Source: Lojkania enalia (lineage: Eukaryota; Ascomycota; Dothideomycetes; Pleosporales). From it: a DNA stretch of 64,000 nt. The notes beneath the pieces are model-generated. The model had not been told where the DNA came from, searched no databases, and saw only the letters and a list, made by a program, of their open reading frames with translations. Both the position numbers and the translations under genes were made by a program. Positions 22,716 through 33,463 of this stretch are shown piece by piece. How positions within the stretch are numbered: position 1 is the stretch's first letter; each line of letters opens with the position of its first letter. The stretch is from positions 4,884 to 68,883 of the forward strand of contig ML986707.1 in the NCBI GenBank assembly GCA_010094045.1, read 5' to 3'.

Positions 22716-23474
22716 ATGCCTTCCTTAAACCGCTCTAGCACTACCATGCCTTCTGTTGTCTACCCTAAGTCTTCCAAGAGCTCATCATCCTCGTCGTCTT
22801 CTAAGAAGGAACGAGTGGTGGGCTTCTTGAGAGACCCCGTGAGCAGGGTCTCACGCCCAGTCAACACAGCCGAGAGCTGGGCAGCCTACAATTTTGAGAT
22901 GCACGCCAAGAAGTGTGCCTACTGCCACGACCCTTATGAGGTCCACCGCTCCCACGACCAGCTCTGCGACGTTGGCCATCGTCTCGCCCAAGAGGTTGCT
23001 CGGTACATCTACAATAAGGCCGATGGCGAAACCTACAGCACCGTGGAAGAAGACCACAAGCTTGTCCGCGTTGAAATGCCAACTGGCTACGACGAGGTCA
23101 GGGGCCTTTTGAAAGCTATCGAACGAAGCCTCCGGCACCGATCCCGCACGCCATTCGTCTCCATGGACCGCACATACTATGTTGCTGCCCGCATTCCCGT
23201 TCCGGAACGAACTCGATCAGTCAAGGTCGAGCACGGGTCTAAGACCAAGTCCCGACCCCGCTCTGGAGAAATCGTTGACTGGCCGGACACCCCGAAGCAG
23301 AGGACACCCAAGGTCTTCGCCGAGGTGAACAACTCCATCAACTCCAGGCGTGGCTCTCTTTACGAACAGGATTTGGTCATGCAACAACGCAACGAGAAGC
23401 AGTACTCCGTAGAAGTCCGTGAGCCGTCTGCTCGCGATATCCGCGAGCACCGCTACTCTGGCTACTACAGGTGA
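22716..23474 (+). CDS. Conserved fungal hypothetical protein with Cys/His motif, 252 aa
   Basis: ATG at 22716 chosen. The frame is open 36 codons further upstream (from 22608) but without ATG, and that extension also reads protein-like (RPRSILKNSP), so an upstream exon is possible. A second ATG lies at 22746. Near the N-terminus is a Ser run of about ten residues. A compact, well-conserved-looking core follows (about residues 30-155). It contains CAYCHDPYEV and CDVGH, giving Cys67, Cys70, Cys84 and His88, a plausible C-X2-C-X13-C-X3-H metal site. Next comes a region rich in charged helices (EVARYIYNKADG; GLLKAIERSLRHRSR). The C-terminal third is basic and probably disordered. I recall similar proteins as uncharacterised in related ascomycetes. 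Function is unknown; nuclear location is a guess from the basic tail. Confidence 0.75.
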   Translation: MPSLNRSSTTMPSVVYPKSSKSSSSSSSSKKERVVGFLRDPVSRVSRPVNTAESWAAYNFEMHAKKCAYCHDPYEVHRSHDQLCDVGHRLAQEVARYIYNKADGETYSTVEEDHKLVRVEMPTGYDEVRGLLKAIERSLRHRSRTPFVSMDRTYYVAARIPVPERTRSVKVEHGSKTKSRPRSGEIVDWPDTPKQRTPKVFAEVNNSINSRRGSLYEQDLVMQQRNEKQYSVEVREPSARDIREHRYSGYYR

Positions 23475-26400
23475 ATGTTCCACAAACGTTCTTTGTTCCT
23501 TCATGATGTTTCAACGATACTTTCACGAATTACATACCCCGATCGTTCTTGAACGACTTAGGATACGCTCCACGCTTCGTGGATGCTGAAAAACCCCTCA
23601 TCGACCAGGTCGCCATTGTATCGATTCAGCATAAAACGAGTCTGATCAAAAGATCCTTGTTGCTCTGCTTGCAGGAATGGGCATTGCGTTTGCTATTGTA
23701 CTTACTGGTCATGGATGGATCCTTCAACCCATAAGCTGGTGTTGAGGGGAAGATGAGAGGAACTTGATGATGGTTGGGATGGCAATGACAAAACTGGGAT
23801 GGATGGTGATGACGTCTCGAGCTCTGATTGCATAGGATGGGCTAGGATAGGACGGAATTGAATGAAGAATTGATTCTACAAAACCAGACTGTTGCTCTTC
23901 CATCACCCTTTGTGTATGCGTCAACTCAACTGCGGCCATGACCATGGCAAGCTGATAGAGTTGCCGTTGACCCCGTCCATCAATGATTCAATGACGAAGT
24001 ATGACTCGGAGCCGGCCAGGCGCGATGCGCAATGCGCAATGTGCAATAATGCGCTCCAATCGGCCACAAGCGAGGGTCTGGTAACCGAGCGTTCACGAGC
24101 GCATCATAATAGATTGATCGACGGTCCCGAATACGAGGCCGCACTGCAAAATTGCACAGGCATCCGGTGCATCTTTGACTTGACTCCAATCGCAACCCCA
24201 CCAAAGACGACAGCAGCCTGCACAGCGACACCACTCCAGCAGACCCAGACTCTGTTATTATCATTGTACAGCACATTAAGACAAGAGCGCAATCTCCTCT
24301 CCTGCAAGCCACAATCTGACCGCAGGAAAAGTGCCGAATGGACGTAATCATGGGAGCTGGAGTGGTGGTGTGGTGCGGGGCAAATCATAGCGAACGTCAA
24401 AAGCTGATTGGGTTTAGCGCAAGGCTTCCATCCTGGAGGTGGACCGGGACTGCATCAATTAGGAATGGATTGTGTAGAAGGCCTAGGAGTCACAGCTGTG
24501 ATGCGACCGAGCATGAGGGTGGAGCGATGCCGGTCATGGACGGAGAGTGCGGAATCGCGGCCTTGGTGGTGGTGGGGTAGAGCGCATCGCAAAGGGCGTA
24601 ACGCACAAAATGGAATGATGACGCCCGGCGATTTGCGCGCAGCGGCGCAGAGCGCAATGAAGCGCAATCTACCTGCTAGAAACACGCTCAAACAAGGGCC
24701 TAAGGCCGCAGGTTTCGTCCTTGCCCTTGATACTTGCTTTTGCTGTTCTTCGCTTCCGTCGAGACTCCCAGGATGGAGTCCCAAGGATTCTCTCGCCACA
24801 TCCTTATCGCAGGAGTCGAAACATCAACGCTCCACGTACGCTATATTCGCAAGACACATTGCAATTGCGTGCTTTACATAGAAGAAACACTCAACTCCTC
24901 CCTGTTCCTTTGGGAGAAGAGGCGGCCGTCGTCGCTACATTAGAGCCGGAGAAAGGCGCAACATATTCCATTACCTACCACACGTCCACATTCCGGTTCC
25001 AGGTCTCCAAAGCCCCCCCCCAGGATGCCTGGAGAATGCGACAGTGCTGATGGGAGCGCGGCGCGAACGAGACACGTCAATGAAGCTACCGAATGACAAT
25101 CAGGGGACCCCATGGTGGCAGAAAAACCACAAACTTAGGACCGGAGTCGAGGATCCGCGGTTTCGAGCCTCACGATGCCCAACCGCTCCCCGCTCAACAC
25201 CATGTGGGGAGGCGGTTCTGTGCTGATCGCGGCACTATGAAGAAGTAGAAAATCGTAGTGTATTTTGTATGCAAACACGTCGCACGCTTCGTACGACCTT
25301 AGGCCCGAGCAAACCCTATGCCGAGGTGTATTGTGGGTTCCACGGAAAGTGAAGCGTGGTGGTGAGGATATTGGGAAAGCTGATGGTTGATCGGTGGCGA
25401 GTTTCATGAGCTGGCACTGGCATCGTCTCTATGATCGACTCTCGGTTCAAAGGGCCCTGAGTCCCTTACGCAGCCATACCTACCGATATTCTCGCTCCTC
25501 AAATGCAGGAGATGCTGCGCACGTGGTGCGGACACCTGTTTAGTTGCTGCTGCATTGTGAATGCTGCTTTTGGGAGTTGGGTAGCAGAGCATTAGAAGCT
25601 CAACACCATGGGAAGCCGCTCGACAATAGACTAGACAGCCTGTTCCTGTCCCTGGCCCTGACATGGCTCGGTTGCCTCAGCGACAACTTGTTCGTGGACG
25701 CTGGTTGAACGTTGGGTAACACGACAGCGAACCCCACCCACAAGCCTCTCAACACCATTCACCACCCATCCGGCCCATCGCCGACACAGGATCCGCCGAA
25801 TCCAGTAACCGAATAGTAACACGTTCCTCATCTGTAATTCGGCTATCCGTACGCGTCCGGACGGCCGATCTTTGCCAGCTGGCGGTGCGCCAAACTGTCT
25901 CGCAGGTATATCCTTCTCAGCATCAAGGCCGCTCCCCAGCTAGCTATGGCCGCGATATCAAGGTATACCTGAGTTGGCTCTCACCACCCCGCTCTTGCGT
26001 GCAGTTTACAAATCATGCAACTGTGGAGGCAAGACCTTTCTTACTCTCCACCGACTTTTGGTCACCGGATTCTTGGCTCATTCGTAAGTAGTATGCATCT
26101 TCAGCCACACCGGTCAGGAAAGTGGTGAGCCCGATCGGGACAAGTTTTCGGCGGCGTCCGATGATAGAACATCCGTTGTGCACCCATCATCTATCCGTGA
26201 TAGATTAGTCTATGCTTTATTCATCCATAAGGCTATTATCTTTTGCAAATTGCAGAACGTATCTTTTCGATGCAATTACAAGTCGGCCCTGCACCGTGCA
26301 CGCAGTTAGTTTGCCATTGACACTTGGCAGCACCCTGAGTTGGTGATCAGCAACCTTTGCAGACATCCATCTCAACGCTCAACGCTCAACTCTCACAAGA

Positions 26401-29141
26401 CTACCACGCTGTCCCGTAGAATCTCCAAACAGCAATGGAATTGACCCATCTGCCCACCACCTCGCCCGCCTCATTCCTACGTCCACGATGATCCCCACAC
26501 GTGTGCCCCATCCAAGCTTCGCCATGCCTCCAGGAGCACGAAAGTGCTGATCTTACAGTTTCCCGAAGTCTGGTACGGCCTGACTAATCGCTCGGACTCT
26601 GGAGCCGGTTTCTGGGGAATGACAGCGCTGCAAGCAAGAACTGGCGATGTGGTCCTATCGCCGGGGGCAGTGCAAGGTTTCGAAAAGCGGCAGAAAAAGC
26701 TCGTCTTATTGGACGGGGACCGTGAGGAATGTGCTGGAGAGAAGGGTGCGTTTGGGATGGAGATGGGTGAGCGTGGCTGTGAACCGTGGTCGGATAGTTC
26801 CAGAGGGTTAAGCCACGGTTTGCACGTGAGACGGAGAAGGGCTGATGCCGCTGATTGGATGGACAGCCCAATGGCATAAAGTGTGGCTTCGTGGTACGGA
26901 ATGTGGCTCCATGATTGTAGAGGGCGGCTGAGAATGGTTGGGAAATTGATGGCTCGTACCCGGCCTCTCGCGAGCTGCGGATGACGAACGCAATATTGGC
27001 AGCTGCAATCAGGTCTCGCGCTCACCGATTGGAAAAGTCAGCTACGTTGTCGTCGGGGAGCGATGTTGGGGGCCATGAGCCTGGGAGATTGTAGGGCTGA
27101 GGATTCCTCCGTCTAGGTAAAACCTCCTTCGCAAAAAAAAACAGGTGGCGCTAACGGGGTTGAGACGATGGCCGACGCTGGAGCCACGGATAGTCTTATG
27201 CACCGACGACGTTTCGCACTCCAGCGACCGGGAACCATCCGCCTGCCAATCGCTAGCCAGTTTTCTGCCAGACATGGCGCCGGACCAGCCTCGTCGACCG
27301 CGTCGAAGTACGAAGCGCGGAAATGGAAATAACATTCCGAATTAAGTGTGTATTCTTAGATTCTGAGGGGAAGACGAAGCGCAGGGAAGGTCTGGACGAT
27401 CAACGCCCGTGCAGTAGTGCGCGATCCGCACGTGGTGTCTATTCCGGGACAGGTGGAGGTGCTCGCAAGATTCGTGGCGAGGATTTGAGACCAAATCACC
27501 AACTACGTGGCTCCGAAATAGAATCTTAGCTGCTGCATGTGACTCTAGATTCTATCTTCTTCCCATCCTGACTAGACCTAAGACATTGATCAGTTGCTCT
27601 GCGCAGAGCGTCCCGGTTTGACAGAGCTGTTGTCTTGTTCGTTGGTCTTAGCGGCTTCGTGCGAAAGGTGCATCAACACTGAACCACGTTTGAAATCAAA
27701 GTCCGAAACTACATCGCATTTGGACAAATATGAAAGTTGCGTATCTGTCCGAAACCGCTAGACGAATTTTCTAGTGCACTCCTTTTGCCAGAAGCGCGCG
27801 AGAGAGATTTGCGTCTGTTTTGCTCCAGCAAACACCCACATAGTCACCACTCCCAATCCAATTGCTCGCAGGTGATACTAAAGAGTAAAAACCGTAACCG
27901 CCCATAAGGAAAGCGTCTACAACACCCAGTCATTCCCCGAAGCGCCAGGTGGAATTAAAAAAAAGTGTTCCGTAGGCACTTGTAGGTGAAGGACGAACAC
28001 TGTACGATCATCCAGTATAGGTCAGCCATCTATAGGCTCTCGACCCTTGCTCAGAAAATGGCAGAATTACTTCGGCCTGTGCCTCGGCTTGGATTCTCCT
28101 CAACCCTAGGCGTCTGGACTTGAAAAACCCAATTCATGGGCGCTTGCATGCGGCAATGCGGCGCAGACACCAAGCTAGTAGCATGTAGGCCATTACGGCG
28201 CAGAAATGCCGCACTTGGTCCTAGTCTAATAAGGCTTTGTTTCAGACTTTGTTCTATATTGCCATTAAGCGACATGGTCTTTTTTGTTTTAGGTAGCTAA
28301 TCGGAGAGCCAATGCTAGTTTAAGCGATGACGAATACTTAGACGTCGAAGGTTTTAAAAACGCTAACATCTTCGACTTTAGGGAGTTGGAGAATATGTGG
28401 GCATTAGTTGCCCTTCTTGCCGGTACCTATCTCGCGGTAGATTGGGCAAAAAGCTGCGAAGTCGGTGTGTGCAGGTTGCAAGTCACTGCCTTTCAAAATT
28501 ATCTACTAGGTGTTGAAACCGTAGATCGTATATTAATATACGCCAATGCAGAATAGACAGTCATTTCTTTCTTTGGTTTACCAAGCTCCAACAACTATCT
28601 GTGAAAATATGGCTGGTAACGTTTAACTTGTGCCTAAATCAGCGTTAAATCTAGCGTCACCCCACGATGACATCCGATTCTATAGCGCTCTGACTTAATG
28701 TGAGTGTTAGAAGAGCAGCGAATGAAATTTGAAAAGCAAATAATACCACAGATACGCGGTTCGCGTATCCATCTCAACACGCAGCAAGGCGTGCTAGTTC
28801 AAGGAACCTACCCCGCCAACACAACCGGCCCAAAAGTGGGTCGAAAGGTACGGATACTGTGTATTGGAGAAGGTTTTACTACTCGAGTCGCCGCTGTTCC
28901 GTCAAGTTAGACCTATCTTTGTTTTTCGATATCGACGGATAGCAAATGGCATACTGAATTTTCCGACAATCATCTGGGAGAGAATCACATTACATTTGAA
29001 AACTATGGATCGCTTGTTGGCTTTCTTCCAAGGGTTCCAGCTGTTTGCGTTGGAGGCGTTGTTGTTTATTTTGCGATTGAGTTGTTTATTCGTAGATTAC
29101 AGTCATAGAACCAAAAAAAAAAAGAAAAAAAAAATCCACTG
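23475..29141. other. Gene-poor intergenic region, 5.7 kb
   Basis: No intact gene recognised on either strand. Open frames of up to about 180 codons (for example 26477-27025 minus) have overlapping competitors, no motifs and often no ATG. A GCGCAAT-type short repeat occurs near 24020-24050, a CTCAACG micro-repeat near 26373-26390, and a poly-A tract at 29112-29134. Confidence 0.45.
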
Positions 29142-30312
29142 TCAGCGTCGGGTAGACACAAGAAAACCTTCCAGGGCAAATTTGCCGAAATGAAGGTAAG
29201 TTTTGGGCAAGATCTGCGCGTTATTCTCAACCTCTTCAATCTTTACCTCGTCAAGCTCCCTTTCCCTTCCCCCAGACCGCTCAGTGAGCTTGATATTCTC
29301 CTCGTGAAGGATTTCCACTATCCTCTCCTTTGTTATTATGCTGGTTACATGCGTGCCTCCATTCTGAGTACGGCTTCGAGAACTTTTTGGAGTTCGGATT
29401 CGGGTAAATCCTCAATCTGCCCAATCCTAGAGTCTTGCGCAGAAATGGGCCTAGTTCTAGAAACCAAGATGTATGTGACCTCTTTAGGGGAAAAGGGGAT
29501 AGTGGCGGTTACCAAGATAGGTCTATGTGGGGTATAATCAACAAGCGAAGTAGCCTCGTCGGTGGCTCGATTTGAATCCTTTCTTACACGCTTAATTACT
29601 AGAAAATATTGTCGTTTGGCGATATTATCGGATGATGCGATCGCTTTGCCGCTACGGCTTCTCATCACCCAACGCTCGAGTCGGCCGTCTGAAAATTCTT
29701 CTCTACTACTGCTAGATGGCGCCTTGCGGCCGTCAATTCAAATCGGGGTGCACAAAGTATTCCGAATTCTAGTCATTCTCCGTTCTTCCCCGATCCCTTG
29801 CTTACTCAACGAACCACGCCTTGATCAAGCTCCCTGATGACACTTGGACGGGGAGATGAGGATCGGAGTTACCGAAGATGTGAGAACTTCTGAGATAATT
29901 AGTAACGTCCGAAGCTAGCACGTGCCGGTGAAGACCGTCCCGATAGGGAACTCGAAGGGGATGAGTGCTCTGAGGTCGGCTTGAGGAATTGGCATCTTAG
30001 GTGGGTTGCGAATAATTTCTGTGAGACTGATGTAGACTGGGGACTACAGAATAATAGAGAGTTTGGCAAAGCATTGGTTGATATTCCATTTGATGATCGA
30101 CCGAGTTGAAAATGATAGTGTCGAAGAGGTGTCAGGTGACGTTCGTGTAGTGGGCCTAGGAGGTGTCACCCATGCAATGTTGGAACTATTAATCGTCCGG
30201 TTATCAGGGTTTACTTCTTCTAGAGTCTACGCACGTTCATGGCCGTTGTGGGGACCCTGGCGTTTTGGTCTTCGGGCTCGGAGCACCCGTCCGAGGACCT
30301 ATATGAGTCCAT
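29142..30312 (-). pseudogene. Frameshifted pseudogene of unknown family
   Basis: From an ATG at 30310-30312 the minus strand gives a series of protein-like segments that jump between frames. They run from MDSYRSSDGCSEPEDQN, through a Thr/Ser/Pro-rich stretch (NIAWVTPPRPTTRT) and IRNPPKMPIPQADLRALIPF, to FGNSDPHLPVQVSSGSLIKA. The next parts are a long open segment at 29668-29345 (DLPESELQKVLEAVL) and a charged helix ending at TGA 29142-29144. At least three frame changes and several stops occur. No gap has splice sites of usable size, so I read this as a decayed gene rather than a spliced one. The C-terminal 100 residues look coiled-coil. I do not recognise the family. Confidence 0.45.
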
Positions 30313-31081
30313 TGGAGGAAGGCACAATATAAACGATATAACAAAAAAAAGGAATTGGTAGCTCAATAATTGGTGGTAAGTTGGTGGGTAAGGAATGCCA
30401 CAGAGGAGTTGGTGACTCTGCTGTGGTGTATGCTGAGTTTGAAGGCTCGTGGCATAATTAAAAACCCAGTCTAAGTTTAGCTGTCGCTCTCGTGGTTCCA
30501 TCTTCGAACGAAGAACTGTCTTAGTGATGGTGATCATGGTTTTCCAATCATGTTGAGGGATGTATAGTAAAAGATGATGCTAACAGTCATCCCATACTAG
30601 AGGCGCAAGTTTGTGAAAGATAGCGTCACTCAATGGAGTCTGAATAATTTCCAAAGAACTATGGCTATAGCGAGCACCCCCTCGTGCTTTGTCCACAATC
30701 CAAATCGTACTTCGACTACCCGTACTCTTGGTCACCCATCTTCAAGTAATTGACAAGAGCTTGAACCATAGTCGGAGTTCTATTGCCCCTTCCTATTTGA
30801 ATGTGAGTCCCGTAACAAAATTGGGTGTATCTACTCATGATAGGAAAGCTAGCTAAACTCCAATTGCCCTAGATGTGTAACGTAATATCACCGACCTTGG
30901 ATCCCAAGGTAGCTTCAAATCTCCACGACTAAAGCACTGTCAGTATTTTTCCCGAGCATGTTGAGTTCGCGGAGACAACTACCGTACAAGCCCGCCATTA
31001 GCGACAACCCGACGCTTTGTGCATAATTAAGAGGAATACAACCCGCGAAGCAAAAAACGAACCTCATTAAAGAACATTTGG
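30313..31081. other. Intergenic, no gene seen
   Basis: Nothing recognisable on either strand apart from short overlapping frames. Confidence 0.4.
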
Positions 31082-31370
31082 ATGAGCAAAGAAACTTCCC
31101 TGCCGAATACTTGGGACCAGAAGTCAAACTTTGTCTCTCAGCCAGGCAAGGGATATGATAACGAATTCGAGCAAGCTGCAATTCGACCTACCGTCAGGAA
31201 GTGCATTAGAGTCTGGGGAGAGGAGTCAGGCCGTGAGTTCAATTGCAATAGATTGGAAATTGGCTTCCAAAAAGTCCTCAAAGAGATCGAGATCAGTAAA
31301 TCTCATAGGACATTTGAGGAGAATCAGCGAACCAGAAGGAAGATCAAAGATTGGAATGCGGGACAATAGA
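31082..31370 (+). pseudogene. Possible HeLo-domain-like remnant
   Basis: The plus frame reads FVSQPGKGYDNEFEQAAIRP followed by a segment ending RVWGEESG. This resembles the FxYVQLGRxFGxDFE...LRLSRWGE core of fungal HeLo/HeLo-like domains, which are helical bundles in HET-S-type incompatibility and NLR-like proteins. Downstream similarity switches frames (KLASKKSSK in a second frame, FEENQRTRRKIKDW in the first). No start, partner domain or open long frame is present. Alternative: chance resemblance in an ordinary open frame of 95 codons. Confidence 0.25.
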
Positions 31371-31639
31371 AACTCAAAGGCGCACCTATGCCGAAAAAGC
31401 TGGAGTCCACCTATAATACCACCCCAAAGAACCTATGGTGTAACTGTATGTTTAGTATGAGGATTTTAAAGGGCTCTTTGGTCCGTTATGCATTGAGGCC
31501 TAAGCGAACTTTAGGCGAGTCAGTGCAGACTGACTTCAGCTTGGACAATAGATACCAAATCAATGAGGGTATCAAAGCTTGGGCCAACATAGAGCAAGCC
31601 ATCATTAGAATTCTCAACATGCTTGGATTCTAGATGGTG

Positions 31640-32444
31640 TATATGAACGACTTATTCGAATGATTAAGGCAGATTCTATGCTCTGTCCATGTGCCGGACG
31701 AGTCCGTTTCCGAAGGCGCGAGAACAAGCACAGCGTCAGCACCACATGAGATATCCCCATGTGCTCTAGTAGCCTCAGGGAATCCAAATGTTTGCAACTG
31801 CGGCCTATCAATGACTTCTTTCCTGCAAGCAAGCAAAAGGACATCATTTGCAGCTATAGTTTCCAGCATGCAATGGGGTTTGTATGCCCCTTATGCCTCT
31901 ATTCACCGTTAGGCATATTGGCCATGAACATACGAGAATACTTACAGTAGTATATCAAGTGCACGCAAGGTACGGGTTTATTATTATTTCTAGATGGATT
32001 CAAGACTAACTCATTCCAACAGTTTGACATCTTATGCTCTCCATAGCATTTGGTGGTTGGCCGCAACCTCTTAATTCTCAGCATCATCGTCTGCTAAGAA
32101 AAGGCATGGATATCTTTAAGGTCGATGGACCTGTTCATGTGGGTCGGATATTACCGGGAAACAGGCTTCGATCATTTGAACAGGATATTGCTAGAAAATA
32201 GGCTCGAGTCACACAGATAGGATACAATTGGGAAACAGGGGTTCGTAAGATCTGGGTTAAGTACTATAATATCTTCTCAAATTTACCTCGAGTGATTCCA
32301 GGATCGGCCAGGCCCTTTGGGCAAGCCGTGTGGCTCGTCTGCTACAGGATCAAGGGACAACATCGAATCGTTTTCTATACAAGGGCAATGGTTCAAGATA
32401 TGAGTATTCAAACCACTTTGAAATTAAGAGAAATGTAGCTGATG
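31640..32444. other. Intergenic, no gene seen
   Basis: Overlapping short frames on both strands at 31630-31912. None has a recognisable domain. Confidence 0.4.
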
Positions 32445-32638
32445 TTTGTCATGGGGATTTTCGGCTAGTCTGCCGAGCTGTATCAGATATCGACGTACGA
32501 TATCACGGTCGATATCACGCCGGATATCACGCTGGATATCAGCTGATATACCCCTTTTTCATGTACATAAATATGGCCCGCTGGCCATCTTCAATCAACC
32601 AGTTCAGCTCCTCATCTCCCTCCCTGAGACAAGATTCG
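32445..32638. repeat. Duplicated segment, copy 1 (194 bp)
   Basis: A direct repeat of 33295-33463, easily aligned end to end (from TTTGTCATGGGGATTTT to GAGACAAGATTCG). It is about 25 bp longer than copy 2 because of extra units of a 12-bp array. Both copies contain a TATA-like CATAAATA after the array, so this may be a duplicated promoter or the end of an unrecognised repeat. Confidence 0.8.
32498..32545. repeat. 12-bp tandem array, four units
   Basis: Four consecutive units: CGATATCACGGT, CGATATCACGCC, GGATATCACGCT, GGATATCAGCTG. Copy 2 of the segment at 33295-33463 has about two. The unit centres on the palindrome GATATC. Confidence 0.85.
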
Positions 32639-33294
32639 CCTCTCACCACAATGTTTATTTTCCTACTGGTGAAAAACTAGGAAGACCCATATATCATTTG
32701 CACTCTAGCAAGATGAGTCGAATGCCCACTTTCAGCAATATCTAATCGTTCCCCAACATGTTATATGATGGGCATATATCAACTAAGTATCCAAAATGTT
32801 AGGCACTCTAATATTTTCTTTTGTTTCCTTTTTCTTTTTTACGCCCTCGTCATGTAAAGGTCGCGCAGCGCATTGGAATTTAGTTATAGAATGCCACGTT
32901 GTATAAACCTTCTGTATATTGTATGGCTACTTAGTGTTCGACTACTCTTAATTTTATATGTGGCCCTACAGCAGGCTGACTGTACACAAGACTTAGAACC
33001 TCCGATAATGGTTGTAACTATGTGCTAGCTATTACGAGCACGTTGAGGCCAGCTTACTTTAATTTCATTACTCTGTTAAATACTCAAAAATTTTAAGTTT
33101 TTAGTAGCCCTTCGTTAAGTGCTCTTTACTTCAACATTGTGCTAAATTCTGTATTGTATATAGAGCCTATAAATTGGGAGCAGACAATTAGAATCTAACA
33201 CGATGTGCCAGAGAAGCTAGGTCCCCCTAGCATCATATACCTTCATAAAATATGCTCCTATACTTAATCCTACTCAGCCGAATAGCCATTAAGA
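32639..33294. other. Intergenic spacer between the two duplicated segments
   Basis: AT-rich, with no gene seen. Sequence after copy 1 (32639 onward) does not resemble the sequence after copy 2. Confidence 0.4.
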
Positions 33295-33463
33295 TTTGTG
33301 ATGGGGATTTTGGCAAGTCTGCCTAGCTGTATCGGATATTGTCGTACGGTATCACACTGGATATCAGCTGATATATCCCTTTTCTATGTACATAAATATA
33401 GCCCACTGGCCATCCTCAATCAATCAGTTCAGTTCCTCATCTCCTTCCCTGAGACAAGATTCG
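33295..33463. repeat. Duplicated segment, copy 2 (169 bp)
   Basis: The second copy of 32445-32638, 850 bp downstream and in the same orientation. Substitutions are mostly transitions, with A or T here where copy 1 has G or C (for example CCCGCTGG against CCCACTGG). The 12-bp array is contracted. Confidence 0.8.

Noticed and set aside
26477..27025. 182-codon minus-strand frame
   Set aside because: Overlaps several other frames, has no domain or codon pattern of interest, and has no supporting neighbours.
29142..30312. Interpretation of the 29-30 kb segments as a normal multi-exon gene
   Set aside because: The frame changes are not bracketed by GT and AG at workable distances, and stops occur inside segments.
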